Below are positions 15,889 through 23,572 of a stretch of DNA of 56,061 nucleotides, piece after piece. The notes below the pieces were generated by a model. The model was not told where the DNA came from. It saw only the letters and a list, made by a program, of their open reading frames with translations, and did no database searches. The stretch's first letter is position 1. Each line of letters opens with the position of its first letter. The translations under genes were made by a program, and so were the position numbers. This DNA comes from WLJO01 sp945889085. GTDB taxonomy: Bacteria; Actinomycetota; Acidimicrobiia; Acidimicrobiales; Ilumatobacteraceae. The DNA is taken from contig CAMDBM010000016.1 of assembly GCA_945889085.1 (NCBI GenBank), positions 1 to 56,061 of the forward strand, given 5' to 3'.

Positions 15889-16488
15889 CTAGCGGTATTC
15901 GAGTGCGGTAGCAGCGAGGCCGGCGATCAACGCCTCCGTGTGCGGCACGAGGCCCGGGCCTTCCCAGTCCCACCAGAGCGGGCTCGAGCCGCGGACCCGC
16001 GGCGGAAGCTCTAGCTGCACGCCGGCCCTCACGGGGAGGTTCACGGGGTTGTGCTCGTGCTGACCCCGCAGCTCGGTCGGGATCGCCTCGAGGTCCGTGA
16101 TGATGTCGTACGCAGGGAGCGCGACGCGCAGGTTGGCCCCAAGGTGATCGGCAAGCTCACGGTTGCGGCCGCCGAGCAGCAGGCTCGTGAAGAAGTTCTG
16201 CCGGCCGAAGCCATGCACGGTGATGACCACATCGACGTGGTCGAGGAATGCCGCCATCACCGGGGACTCGTTCGGCCGGACCTTTGTCGAGGGGATGTGC
16301 CACTGCAGGTCGGCCGGTTGGTGAACTCCGTAATAACTCGCCCCCGAGGCCTCGGCGGCACGCCGCGCGATCACGTCGGTGGCGACCTCGAGGGAGCCGC
16401 CGTGGTACGCCATGAAGCCGAACGTCCCACGTAGTTCGCAGACCTCGTCAACACCGGGGTGAGCGAGCAATTGGGAGAACAGGGTCAT
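15889..16488 (-). CDS. Poly-gamma-glutamate hydrolase family protein
   Basis: The 199-residue protein matches the family of phage and Bacillus gamma-PGA hydrolases (PghP/YmaC), zinc peptidases related to carboxypeptidases. Possible metal or catalytic residues are the His and Glu in AYHGGSLE, the His in TVHGFGRQ and the His in GLVPHTEAL. There is no signal peptide, so it would act in the cytoplasm or leave by another route. The start overlaps the end of ccdA by four bases, making it third in the tlpA-ccdA operon, an unusual setting. Confidence 0.75.
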   Translation of the reverse strand: MTLFSQLLAHPGVDEVCELRGTFGFMAYHGGSLEVATDVIARRAAEASGASYYGVHQPADLQWHIPSTKVRPNESPVMAAFLDHVDVVITVHGFGRQNFFTSLLLGGRNRELADHLGANLRVALPAYDIITDLEAIPTELRGQHEHNPVNLPVRAGVQLELPPRVRGSSPLWWDWEGPGLVPHTEALIAGLAATALEYR

Positions 16489-17360
16489 GGGGACACCGTG
16501 TTGGCATCACCGGAGCGCTGACGGCGGCTCCGGGCCACGGCAAACACTACGGCGCCTGCGGTGACGCCCACGAGCACGATCGCCAGCGTGGTGACGCCCA
16601 CGTTGTTCAGCCAGTTCGCCACCTTCGTCTGCCAGTTCTCGACCTGGCTGACGGCGCCGCCCTTGTTCCCGCCCGGGTTGCGGACCTCCGAACCCCAGTA
16701 CCAGACGAGATAGGCGCCGGTCAGCATCATGAGTACGCCCGCAGCGAGGTCGAGGTGCTCCATGGCTCGGCGCAGCACACGGAGGAGGCCCGTGCGGGCG
16801 AGTGCGAGGGCAACCGTGAGCGCGGTGAGCGTGACACCCATGCCCACTCCGTACAGCGCCGTTGCAAGCACAGCGCTTGCGTAGCCCTCGTTCTGGGCGC
16901 TCGCGAGTGCCGGAATGAAGAGCCCGATCGTGCACCCGAGCGATGCGATCGCGTAGGACACCCCATAGAGGAACATCGAGACAATGCGACGGTCGTTGCT
17001 GCTTCGGACAAACTTCGGCAGGTTCATCGAGACCCTCAACCCGAAGATCATCGCGAGGCCGAGGGGGAGGAGGATGATGCCGATGATGAGGCCCAGCCAG
17101 TCGGAGTGCTGCGTGAACCACGAGAACCCCGCCTCGACGAGCAGCCCGATCACGAGGAATACCGAGAAGAAGCCTGCGGACACTGCGGCGCTCACGACAA
17201 GTGCGCGCTGAATGCTGGCGCGCTGCGTGCCCGGCCTAGCTCCCTCGGTGCCGAGGAAGTACAGGAGGTAGGTGGGCAGGAGTACGAAGCCGCACGGGTT
17301 CACTGTTGCGAGCACACCGCGCAGGAAGTTGAGGGCGAACTGTCCGGAGAGTGCGATCAC
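16485..17360 (-). CDS. ccdA: CcdA/DsbD-type thiol-disulfide transporter
   Basis: The 291-residue protein has about seven helices. It carries the NPCGF motif in helix 1 (C23) and the second redox cysteine in SLGCTIGLFIPA, as in CcdA, which moves reducing power from cytoplasmic thioredoxin across the membrane for cytochrome c maturation. It is longer than minimal CcdA because of an extra C-terminal helix and basic tail. Four-base overlaps with tlpA upstream and the hydrolase downstream imply one transcript. Confidence 0.88.
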   Translation of the reverse strand: MIALSGQFALNFLRGVLATVNPCGFVLLPTYLLYFLGTEGARPGTQRASIQRALVVSAAVSAGFFSVFLVIGLLVEAGFSWFTQHSDWLGLIIGIILLPLGLAMIFGLRVSMNLPKFVRSSNDRRIVSMFLYGVSYAIASLGCTIGLFIPALASAQNEGYASAVLATALYGVGMGVTLTALTVALALARTGLLRVLRRAMEHLDLAAGVLMMLTGAYLVWYWGSEVRNPGGNKGGAVSQVENWQTKVANWLNNVGVTTLAIVLVGVTAGAVVFAVARSRRQRSGDANTVSP

Positions 17361-17896
17361 GACAACAGCGCCCGGTTAATGAGGTCGCGCAATTCGACTG
17401 CCGTGAATGACTTGCGAAACGTGTCAATCGTGCCGAATCGGGTCACGAGGACCGTGGTGGGGAAACCGGTGAGCCGCAGCGCGTCCACGCTGCGCTGGGT
17501 GCTGTCGAGCAACTGGCGGTAGGTGGTGCCGCGTTCGGTGGCCACGCGCTGGGCAGTAGCTGCGTCGTCCTGGGGATTGATCCCGATGAAGGTCACGCGG
17601 CCGCTGAACTCCCGGGCGAGCGCAGCGAGCGCAGGCATTTCCTCCTTGCACGGCGGACATGCGGCGTACCAGTAATTGATGAGCAGCGGGGTGCCATCGG
17701 CGAGCGAGGGGAGCGATACAGCGGTTCCGTCGAGGGTCGATACGAGGACATCGGGGAGACGCACCGCATCGGGTGCACCCGGACCCTGTGCGAGCGTCCT
17801 GCTGGGCGACGCACCAGCGCAGGCCACGAGCACCAGCCCGAGGCCCAGCACAGCGATGGAAGTGCTCCGAAGCATTCGGGTCTCGGCGCGCACCAC
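17357..17896 (-). CDS. TlpA-like thioredoxin-fold lipoprotein
   Basis: The 179-residue extracytoplasmic thiol-disulfide protein has a signal peptide with lipobox LVAC followed by a TlpA/ResA-type domain. The active site is ACPPCKEE, preceded by LLINYWYA, and the cis-Pro region is GFPTTVLV. GTG 17896 is chosen because a TAGCCT -10 box stands exactly eight bases upstream; ATG 17875 would lose only seven residues. With CcdA it probably reduces apocytochrome c or other exported thiols; several c-type cytochromes are encoded nearby. Confidence 0.88.
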   Translation of the reverse strand: MVRAETRMLRSTSIAVLGLGLVLVACAGASPSRTLAQGPGAPDAVRLPDVLVSTLDGTAVSLPSLADGTPLLINYWYAACPPCKEEMPALAALAREFSGRVTFIGINPQDDAATAQRVATERGTTYRQLLDSTQRSVDALRLTGFPTTVLVTRFGTIDTFRKSFTAVELRDLINRALLS

Positions 17897-17904
17897 AGTG
17901 TTTG

Positions 17905-17910
17905 AGGCTA
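17905..17910 (-). promoter_or_regulatory. Leaderless -10 box of the tlpA-ccdA operon
   Basis: TAGCCT on the minus strand, eight bases before GTG 17896. It defines that GTG rather than the internal ATG as the likely start. Confidence 0.5.
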
Positions 17911-17920
17911 CTTCCGCACC

Positions 17921-17958
17921 GGCGTTGCGGGCCCCCGGGGGGAGGGACCTGCAACGCC
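17921..17958. repeat. GC-rich inverted repeat between whiB7-like gene and tlpA
   Basis: Arms GGCGTTGC (17921-17928) and GCAACGCC (17951-17958) pair perfectly, with three further pairs inside. No T-run follows on either strand. It could end the whiB7-like transcript weakly or be a protein site just upstream of the tlpA promoter. Confidence 0.5.
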
Positions 17959-18014
17959 AGCGGACCGAGTCGCGGGCTCGCTGAACGTTGCCCGCAACTG
18001 GCGATGGTGCGTCG

Positions 18015-18428
18015 CTATGCGACCCGCTCGGCGGCGAGCACGATGCGACGCGGTGGTGCGGGGACCTCGTCGACCACGAGCACCGGACGCGGGTGCTTGG
18101 GTGGCCGCCCGCGGCCGCGCTTATGGGCGATTGGCCTGCCGTCAACGAGCAGCTGGCCTCCCCACACACCCCAGGGCTCCGCGCGTTCAACGGCCCCGGC
18201 CAGGCAGGCCTTGGCCAGCGGACACTTCGAGCAGATCGCCTTGGCGCGGGCGATGGTTAACGCGTCCTCGCTGAAGAACAGGTGGGCCAGTGTTCCGTGG
18301 CCGTCGCGACAGCGAGCCTTTGCCCATGGGTCCATCGTCAACGAGACGTCTGCGGATGCACCGGTAGCCGTGCCCAAGGGGGCAGGTCCGGTGAGCAGTT
18401 CGGGTTCGAGGGTGGAGATTGCCAACAT
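18015..18428 (-). CDS. whiB7: WhiB7-like iron-sulfur transcription factor with AT-hook
   Basis: The 137-residue Wbl protein has four cluster cysteines C40, C66, C69 and C75 (C-x25-C-x2-C-x5-C). They are followed by RAEPWGVWGG (83-91) and the AT-hook RGRGRPPK (104-111). The sequence EPWGVWGG plus hook matches mycobacterial WhiB7, the activator of intrinsic antibiotic resistance, which binds the primary sigma factor at AT-rich promoters. The C-terminus is about 25 residues longer than in mycobacteria. An upstream ORF and a terminator-like hairpin precede it, the WhiB7/WblC regulatory layout. Orthology is inferred from motifs. Confidence 0.82.
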   Translation of the reverse strand: MLAISTLEPELLTGPAPLGTATGASADVSLTMDPWAKARCRDGHGTLAHLFFSEDALTIARAKAICSKCPLAKACLAGAVERAEPWGVWGGQLLVDGRPIAHKRGRGRPPKHPRPVLVVDEVPAPPRRIVLAAERVA

Positions 18429-18489
18429 GGCGACGGGTCTTTCTCTGGGTGGTTGCTGAGACGTGGGTGGGAGGCCGCTGAGAACGAGA

Positions 18490-18517
18490 AAGGCCGCCGG
18501 GTTCTCCCGGCGGCCTT
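18490..18517 (-). terminator. Attenuator hairpin in the whiB7-like leader
   Basis: A perfect 12-base stem (18490-18501 with 18506-18517) and a four-base loop are followed on the minus strand by TTTCTCGTTCTC. It lies 28 bases after the stop of the upstream ORF and about 60 bases before the whiB7-like ATG, so it would cut the leader transcript unless it is disrupted. Confidence 0.75.
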
Positions 18518-18545
18518 CGGCGTGATCTTCGACGTTGTGCGGTGG

Positions 18546-18719
18546 TTACGTCGAGTGCCTGAAGGCCTTCCGGGCGGTGCGCTTGGAGGACTTGGAATGA
18601 TCCTTCGAATATGCAGCAACCGAGGAAGCGGCCGGCCATGCACCTGCATGCATGGCTGCGCACACACGCGCGGAACCGGCCGGTGCGGCCATGTTCACTG
18701 CGAGGAGCGTGCGGTTCAT
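18546..18719 (-). CDS. Leader peptide (upstream ORF) of the whiB7-like gene
   Basis: This 57-codon frame starts at ATG 18717-18719 with GGAAAG about eight bases upstream and ends in TAA at 18546. The peptide begins MNRTLLAVNM and ends in a basic tail KRTARKAFRHST; it resembles no enzyme. In mycobacteria and Streptomyces, slowed translation of such an upstream ORF lets RNA polymerase read through a terminator into whiB7. The DNA inside contains inverted repeat GCCATGCA/TGCATGGC (18635-18656) that could form alternative structures. A plain small protein gene is the alternative. Confidence 0.65.
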   Translation of the reverse strand: MNRTLLAVNMAAPAGSARVCAAMHAGAWPAASSVAAYSKDHSKSSKRTARKAFRHST

Positions 18720-18874
18720 CGTGATGCTTTCCGTTTGTTCGGGTTGCGTTGCTGCTGGGCAGCTATATCTCTAGGCAACCACGTCGTTCGGGGAACGTCA
18801 ACCGAATTACGCAGGGGCGGGGAAACCTGCCGGCTCGGCCCGGGGGATGGCCCCGGCTGCTGGGGGCACCCGAC

Positions 18875-18880
18875 TAGCGT
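18875..18880 (+). promoter_or_regulatory. Leaderless -10 box of the 18888 gene
   Basis: TAGCGT stands seven bases before ATG 18888. The rest of the 18720-18887 spacer includes AT-rich CTATATCTCTAG, a likely part of the divergent whiB7-like leader promoter. Confidence 0.5.
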
Positions 18881-18887
18881 GACGGTC

Positions 18888-19397
18888 ATGAGGGTCATTG
18901 GGGCCTTGTTCTCCATCATCTGTGCCGCACTGGGCGGGCTCCAGGTCTGGGCGGCCACCCGTCGTCGGTCCGATGAGTTCTTCATCCTGCGTTCGGCCGG
19001 CCAGTCGAGCCTGTTGGCCTTCGAGTTCGCCGGCAGCCCCGCCAAGCTGCGTTCGCTGGTTGCGACCGGTGGCGACAAGGGTCGCGACGCCGTCCTGCGC
19101 AGCCTCGACATCGACTACCTCGTGACGGCTGGCTACGTCTTTGTCACGCTCGGCTTCGGTGGCATTCTCACGGCGGTTAGCCAGCCGAGTCTCGGGCGCA
19201 AGGAGATCGTGTTCGGTCTGGTGGCCGCAGCAATGGGCATTATCGAGAACGTTGCGCTCCGCCAGGCGGCGACTGCCTATCCGAACGGCGGCGGCACGGC
19301 ACCCTTGGTCACCCTCGCCGCAGTCGTCAAGTTCGTCATGCTGCTGCTGGCTGCCGGCACGGTTCTGCTCTGGCCGTTGCGCACGCTGCTGAACTAG
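18888..19397 (+). CDS. Small integral membrane protein of unknown function
   Basis: The 169-residue protein has about four helices (near 3-22, 75-95, 103-122 and 140-162) and a soluble loop between the first two rich in Arg, Asp and Ser. I recognise no domain. ATG 18888 is chosen because it follows a -10 box by seven bases; the longer open frame upstream runs antisense to the whiB7-like leader and is unlikely to be coding. It stands alone between the whiB7-like leader and a convergent hydrolase gene. Confidence 0.7.
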   Translation: MRVIGALFSIICAALGGLQVWAATRRRSDEFFILRSAGQSSLLAFEFAGSPAKLRSLVATGGDKGRDAVLRSLDIDYLVTAGYVFVTLGFGGILTAVSQPSLGRKEIVFGLVAAAMGIIENVALRQAATAYPNGGGTAPLVTLAAVVKFVMLLLAAGTVLLWPLRTLLN

Positions 19398-19406
19398 CGG
19401 CGGGCC

Positions 19407-20573
19407 TTAGCCAACTTCGTAAGCGAGCATGCCGTCTGTGCGGCGGTGGCTCTCAGCCCCGCCGCGCTGCACCATGTGCTCGAGATGCGCATACGACTCG
19501 CTGTCTGCCATGGCGCCCTGTGCGCGCGGCGAGAACAGATAGTGCGAGTACTCCGACACGGTGGCGGCACGTCCGAGCTCTCGGTACGCCTCCCGCAGTC
19601 GTTCGAGCCGACCGTCGTGGTGATGTTTGATCTCGTCGACACGCTTGGCGAGATCAGGGAACGGGTGACCATGCGCGGGCAGAACCGTGCGCACCTGTCC
19701 GCTGAACTCGCGCACCTTGTCGAGTGAGTCGAAGAACAGCTGCAGCGGGTCGGCGAACTTCATGAGACCCGAGATATGGGGCGTGATCGTGGGCAGCACG
19801 TGGTCACCGGAGAGGAACGTTCCCTCGGTGGGGTCGAACAGACAGAGGTGATCTGCGGTGTGGCCGGGCGTGTGGATAGCCACCCATTCGCGCTTGGCGA
19901 AGGTAACGGTGTCCGCTTCCCGCAAGCGGGTGGTCGGTGTTGGTGTGGGCATCAGCCCGGGTACGGAGCGCAGCACCTGCCAACGGATGCGGCGTTTCCA
20001 GTCGGGCCTCGGCGGGTTACCGCCCCACGGTGCAGGCTGGTTCCAGTCGTGCTCCTGGATCGCCTCGTGGCGTGCCGTGTGGTCGTGCTCCGCATCGTCA
20101 CAGGCATCGTGCATGCACGATGATGAAGCGAGTGCCTGGGTCTCCACGTCAACGTCGTCGTCGGTCTCGGTGGGGTTCCACCGGAGCCGGAAGGACTTGT
20201 GCGTGACGATCTCTGCCCCGGTTTCGCGGCGCAGCTTGCCGGCCCCGCCGAAGTGATCGGGATGGCTGTGGGTAACGATTGCCGTGTGCACTCGTTTGAG
20301 CGGGATGCCGGCGCGCTTCAGAGCGTCCTGTAGTTCTTTCCAGGCGCGGGGGCCCGGCATGCCCGGGTCCACCACTGCGAACCCGCGCTCGTCCTCGAGC
20401 GCGTAGCAGTTGACGTGGCCGAGGCCGGGGAGGTGGATCGGCAATTGCAGACGCAGTACACCGGGGGCAACCTCGGTGATCGTCCGGCTCGCCGGCTCCT
20501 GCTCCTGCTTGCGGTACTTCGGTGCAGCGGGCGCGGCAGCACCCTGCACTTGCTGATTATCCCCAGGCCCCAT
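19407..20573 (-). CDS. Metallo-beta-lactamase-fold hydrolase
   Basis: The 388-residue protein has the metal-binding motif THSHPDHFGG, a later His in HTPGHTADHL, the Asp in LSGDH and the His in PAHGHPF, as in glyoxalase II/LACTB2-like enzymes. Between the first and second motifs an insertion rich in His and Asp (HDACDDAEHDHTARH) is unusual and could bind extra metal. A C-terminal helical domain (about 300-388) resembles the LACTB2 winged-helix cap. The substrate (thioester, nucleic acid or lactone) cannot be told. Confidence 0.85.
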   Translation of the reverse strand: MGPGDNQQVQGAAAPAAPKYRKQEQEPASRTITEVAPGVLRLQLPIHLPGLGHVNCYALEDERGFAVVDPGMPGPRAWKELQDALKRAGIPLKRVHTAIVTHSHPDHFGGAGKLRRETGAEIVTHKSFRLRWNPTETDDDVDVETQALASSSCMHDACDDAEHDHTARHEAIQEHDWNQPAPWGGNPPRPDWKRRIRWQVLRSVPGLMPTPTPTTRLREADTVTFAKREWVAIHTPGHTADHLCLFDPTEGTFLSGDHVLPTITPHISGLMKFADPLQLFFDSLDKVREFSGQVRTVLPAHGHPFPDLAKRVDEIKHHHDGRLERLREAYRELGRAATVSEYSHYLFSPRAQGAMADSESYAHLEHMVQRGGAESHRRTDGMLAYEVG

Positions 20574-20579
20574 ACGGAC

Positions 20580-20585
20580 AACGTA
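20580..20585 (-). promoter_or_regulatory. Leaderless -10 box of the MBL-fold hydrolase
   Basis: TACGTT on the minus strand, six bases before ATG 20573, with no ribosome site between. Confidence 0.45.
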
Positions 20586-20624
20586 CTTGTAGGGAGCAAG
20601 GGTTCCCCAGTTACCTCTTGCTGA

Positions 20625-21194
20625 CTACTCGGCGCCAGCGGCGGTGGGCAGGGGGGTGATCTCTGTGACGAAGACCCTGTTGCGGTAGAAGTGGAGTTCC
20701 TCGACGCTGGCGCGGATGTCGTCGAGCGCCCGGTGCGCACCCTGCTTCGGGGGCCGGGAGGCTTCGAGGTTCGGGTACCAGCGCTTCACGAGTTCCTTGA
20801 CGCTGCTGACGTCCACCGAGCGATAGTGGAGCCAGTTCTCGATATCGGGGAGGTATGCAGCGAGGAAGCGACGGTCCATGCCGATGGAGTTGCCGCAGAG
20901 GGGCACCTTGCGGGCCTCGGGGCACCATGCCTTGATGAACTCGAGGGTCTGGCGCCCGGCCTCCTCGAGGGTCACCGTGGACTCGCGAATGGCGGTGAGC
21001 AGTCCGGAACGGGTGTGCATGTCCACCACCACCTGTTCCATGATCGCCAGCGCTTCCTCGGGCTGGTTGATGACGAGGTCCGGACCCTCGGCAACGATGT
21101 TCAGCTCGTCGTCGGTGACGATCGTGGCGATCTCCACGATGACGTTGCGAACCGGATCGAGGCCGGTCATCTCGAGATCCATCCAGACGAGCAT
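20625..21194 (-). CDS. orn: Oligoribonuclease
   Basis: This 189-residue DEDDh 3'-5' exonuclease degrades two- to five-base RNAs and pGpG. Catalytic residues are visible in WMDLEMTGLD (Asp, Glu), GNSIGMDRRFL (Asp) and HRALDDI (His, Asp). ATG 21194 is preferred because it places MLVWMDLEMTGLD at the N-terminus as in homologs and follows a -10 box by eight bases. ATG 21263 would add 23 unconserved residues and leave only 20 bases to the divergent dut start. Confidence 0.94.
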   Translation of the reverse strand: MLVWMDLEMTGLDPVRNVIVEIATIVTDDELNIVAEGPDLVINQPEEALAIMEQVVVDMHTRSGLLTAIRESTVTLEEAGRQTLEFIKAWCPEARKVPLCGNSIGMDRRFLAAYLPDIENWLHYRSVDVSSVKELVKRWYPNLEASRPPKQGAHRALDDIRASVEELHFYRNRVFVTEITPLPTAAGAE

Positions 21195-21202
21195 CCGGCC
21201 GA

Positions 21203-21208
21203 AGGCTA
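21203..21208 (-). promoter_or_regulatory. Leaderless -10 box of orn
   Basis: TAGCCT on the minus strand, eight bases before ATG 21194. It supports the shorter orn start. Confidence 0.5.
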
Positions 21209-21271
21209 CGGGTGTGGGCGTCGCTCTGCTCGGGGCACCTCCCGTTTCGCTGTCGAGCGCCATTCCACGCC

Positions 21272-21277
21272 TAGCCT
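21272..21277 (+). promoter_or_regulatory. Leaderless -10 box of dut
   Basis: TAGCCT ends six bases before the dut ATG, leaving no room for a Shine-Dalgarno. Confidence 0.55.
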
Positions 21278-21283
21278 GCGCGT

Positions 21284-21718
21284 ATGCCCAACATCCCGAT
21301 CGTGCGTCTCGACAGCGGTCTGGACCTCCCCGCGTACGCGAAGCCCGGAGATGCCGGCATTGACCTCATCTCCCGCATCGATGTCACGATCCCTCCCGCG
21401 GGCGGGCGTGTGCTCGTGCCGACCGGGATCGCCATGGCGATCCCCGAGGGTCACGGAGGCTTCCTCTTGCCGCGCAGCGGCCTCGCGCTCAAGCACGGGG
21501 TCACCCTGCTCAACTCACCGGGACTCGTGGATGCCGGTTACCGGGACGAGATCAAGGTGCTCCTGCTCAACACCGACCCCACTACGGAGTATCGCGTGGC
21601 GCGCGGGGACCGCATCGCCCAGCTCGTCGTGCTGCCGGTGGAGCCGGTGCGCTGGCTCGAGGCCGGCTCATTCGAGGGCGAGAACCGCGGCGGCGGTTTC
21701 GGGCACACGGGCCGATGA
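21284..21718 (+). CDS. dut: Deoxyuridine 5'-triphosphate nucleotidohydrolase (dUTPase)
   Basis: This 144-residue trimeric dUTPase converts dUTP to dUMP and pyrophosphate, keeping uracil out of DNA. All five motifs are present: AGIDLIS (1), LLPRSGLA (2), GLVDAGYRDEI (3, catalytic Asp), RIAQLVV (4) and the flexible C-terminal RGGGFGHTG (5). Length is normal. The SAM hydrolase gene follows after 10 bases. Confidence 0.97.
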   Translation: MPNIPIVRLDSGLDLPAYAKPGDAGIDLISRIDVTIPPAGGRVLVPTGIAMAIPEGHGGFLLPRSGLALKHGVTLLNSPGLVDAGYRDEIKVLLLNTDPTTEYRVARGDRIAQLVVLPVEPVRWLEAGSFEGENRGGGFGHTGR

Positions 21719-21728
21719 CGGGACAACG

Positions 21729-22601
21729 ATGAACGACGATCTGCAGGAACCCGGGCGCCCGTACGACACGGTGTCGTTCCTCTCCGACTACGGGACGAGC
21801 GACGAGTTCGTTGGCCTCGTGAAGGCCGTGATCCGTGACCTCGCACCACACGTCTCGGTGATCGACCTCACGCACGACATCGCGCCGTTCGACGTGCGCG
21901 CCGGATCACTGGCACTCGCGCGGAGCATCCAGTACCTCCCTACCGGCATCGTGCTTGCTGTGGTGGACCCGGGCGTGGGTACCGCACGGCGTGCGATTGC
22001 GATCGAGGTTGCTGGGGGCAACGGCGTGATCATCGGCCCGGACAACGGACTGCTCGCCCCTGCGGTTGCGCTTGCCGGTGGTGCGGAGCGCGCGGTCGTT
22101 CTCGACGACACGCAGTGGCACCTCGACGCGCCGGGCGCCACCTTCGCTGGCCGCGACGTGTTTGCCCCCGTTGTCGCACACCTCTGCAACGGGGTGCCCC
22201 TTGAGCGGCTCGGCACGCCCATCGATGCGGCGCTGCTGCTGCCGGGCATAGTGCCGGTGCCGCGCGACGAGGACGGCGGTCTGGCGTGCGAGGTCACGTG
22301 GGTGGATCGCTACGGCAATTGTCAGCTCAACGTCGGTCCTGACGATGTCGCAGCGTGGGGTGACCGTATCCGGGTAACCATTGGCGGAATCCCCCGCAGC
22401 GCCCCAGTGGTGGCCACGTTTGCCGACGCCGGTGGGGGTATTGCGCTCGTGGTCGACAGCTACGGGATGCTGGCACTCTGCGTGGATCGTCAGTCCGCTG
22501 CACTCGACCTCGGGATCGGGGAGGGGACCGCCGTGCACCTGTCGGCGCTCGAGGGCAACGAGGGAACCAGCACCCCGGTAACGCTCTCCCCCCGCTCCTG
22601 A
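21729..22601 (+). CDS. SAM hydrolase (S-adenosyl-L-methionine hydroxide adenosyltransferase family, DUF62)
   Basis: The 290-residue protein has the family's N-terminal motifs FLSDYGTSDEFVG, DLTHDI, VVDPGVGT and GPDNGLL, and the C-terminal DRYGNCQLN. Family members split SAM into adenosine and methionine using an activated water; related fluorinases use fluoride. The role in this cell is unclear, possibly SAM turnover. ATG 21729 has GGGA upstream and follows dut closely, suggesting one transcript. Confidence 0.9.
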   Translation: MNDDLQEPGRPYDTVSFLSDYGTSDEFVGLVKAVIRDLAPHVSVIDLTHDIAPFDVRAGSLALARSIQYLPTGIVLAVVDPGVGTARRAIAIEVAGGNGVIIGPDNGLLAPAVALAGGAERAVVLDDTQWHLDAPGATFAGRDVFAPVVAHLCNGVPLERLGTPIDAALLLPGIVPVPRDEDGGLACEVTWVDRYGNCQLNVGPDDVAAWGDRIRVTIGGIPRSAPVVATFADAGGGIALVVDSYGMLALCVDRQSAALDLGIGEGTAVHLSALEGNEGTSTPVTLSPRS

Positions 22602-22671
22602 GGGTCCGGGTGGTTTCCCGGTCGCCAGATGCCGGTCATCGGGCCCAAAGTCGTCGGGCGGGCTTCCGGGG

Positions 22672-22677
22672 TAGCGT
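22672..22677 (+). promoter_or_regulatory. Leaderless -10 box of the 27-residue ORF
   Basis: TAGCGT, eight bases before ATG 22686; it is identical in sequence and spacing to the box before rex. Confidence 0.4.
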
Positions 22678-22685
22678 GAGTTTCC

Positions 22686-22769
22686 ATGCGACCGGCAACC
22701 ACGCTCACCGTAGGGATCCTGCTCCTCGGGATCTTTATCGCGGGTGCCGTTCAGCTGTTCATGCTGTAG
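22686..22769 (+). CDS. Possible 27-residue single-helix membrane peptide
   Basis: A short frame starts MRPATTLTVGILLLGIFIAG and ends QLFML. Nearly all of it is one hydrophobic helix after a short N-terminus with one Arg. It has no Shine-Dalgarno but sits eight bases after a -10 box like other leaderless genes here. Its 3' end overlaps the convergent membrane protein gene by 11 bases. Short length makes chance possible. Confidence 0.4.
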   Translation: MRPATTLTVGILLLGIFIAGAVQLFML

Positions 22770-23508
22770 CCGCACGAACCGCACGCGCCCGCCTCGCGGC
22801 GCCAGCGGTGCTGGCAACGAGGAACCCTGCGAACAGCACCGAGATGCCGACCAACAGCGTCACCGAGAACGCCCGGTCCTTGCCGAGACGGCCCGCAAAG
22901 GTTCCGCTCACGGACAGCACGAGCGTGCCGATGGCGATGATGACATTGCCGAGAGCGAGCCGTTTGGGCAGCCGGACAGTACGGGTAGCCGACCCGAGCG
23001 CCGGTGGGCGCCCGCGCCACACCCGCCACGCAGACCACAGGGCGCCGACGAAGATCACGGTTGCGGGTACGGCGGACCCGACGGCGGCCAGCACCCGGGG
23101 CCACACCCCGAACACCACCTTGCCCTCGGGCAGCTCGGATCCTGCGATGGGGGCACGGAGGGGGGCAGTGAGCATCACGCCGGTCGCGAGGCCGGACAGC
23201 ACGAGCAGCCATGACCGCACTCGGTTGCCCCAGGTTGGCCCGGCAAGCAGGTAGACCGCGCCGGCGCCCAGCCAGGGCACGTTCAGGATCGCCCCAGCCA
23301 GGTAAAACAGCCGAAAACTCGCTGGGCTCCAGCCTCGGGCGGTCCCCCACCAGAGCGCCCCGGCGCCGACGCAGAACAGCACGAGCGAGACCGTCCAGAC
23401 GAGTTCGTGGGGCCGTCGGCGACGCAACCAGCGATCCCACGTAGCCAGCGCAAAGGCCAGCGCCACAGCGGTGGCCCCGGCAGCGAGGGCTAAATCAAGA
23501 CGGTTCAC
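22759..23508 (-). CDS. Seven-helix membrane protein of unknown function
   Basis: The 249-residue protein has about seven hydrophobic segments separated by short Arg-rich loops (RWLRRRRPHE, RVWRGRPP) and ends in an Ala/Arg-rich tail. No catalytic motif is visible. The GTG start at 23508 follows a -10 box by eight bases. It is divergent from rex with 101 bases between starts, so the Rex operator may also affect it. The function is unknown. Confidence 0.75.
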   Translation of the reverse strand: MNRLDLALAAGATAVALAFALATWDRWLRRRRPHELVWTVSLVLFCVGAGALWWGTARGWSPASFRLFYLAGAILNVPWLGAGAVYLLAGPTWGNRVRSWLLVLSGLATGVMLTAPLRAPIAGSELPEGKVVFGVWPRVLAAVGSAVPATVIFVGALWSAWRVWRGRPPALGSATRTVRLPKRLALGNVIIAIGTLVLSVSGTFAGRLGKDRAFSVTLLVGISVLFAGFLVASTAGAARRARAVRAATA

Positions 23509-23516
23509 GGAATCTC

Positions 23517-23522
23517 AGCGTA
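23517..23522 (-). promoter_or_regulatory. Leaderless -10 box of the membrane protein divergent from rex
   Basis: TACGCT on the minus strand, eight bases before GTG 23508. Confidence 0.45.
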
Positions 23523-23572
23523 GAACCCCCGGCGTGTCGTGTCCGCGGCGGCGGAAAACTTCGCTCCCGAGT

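Noticed and set aside
21195..21263. Longer oligoribonuclease start at 21263
   Set aside because: The extra 23 residues are not part of the family, and the -10 box eight bases before ATG 21194 supports the shorter form.
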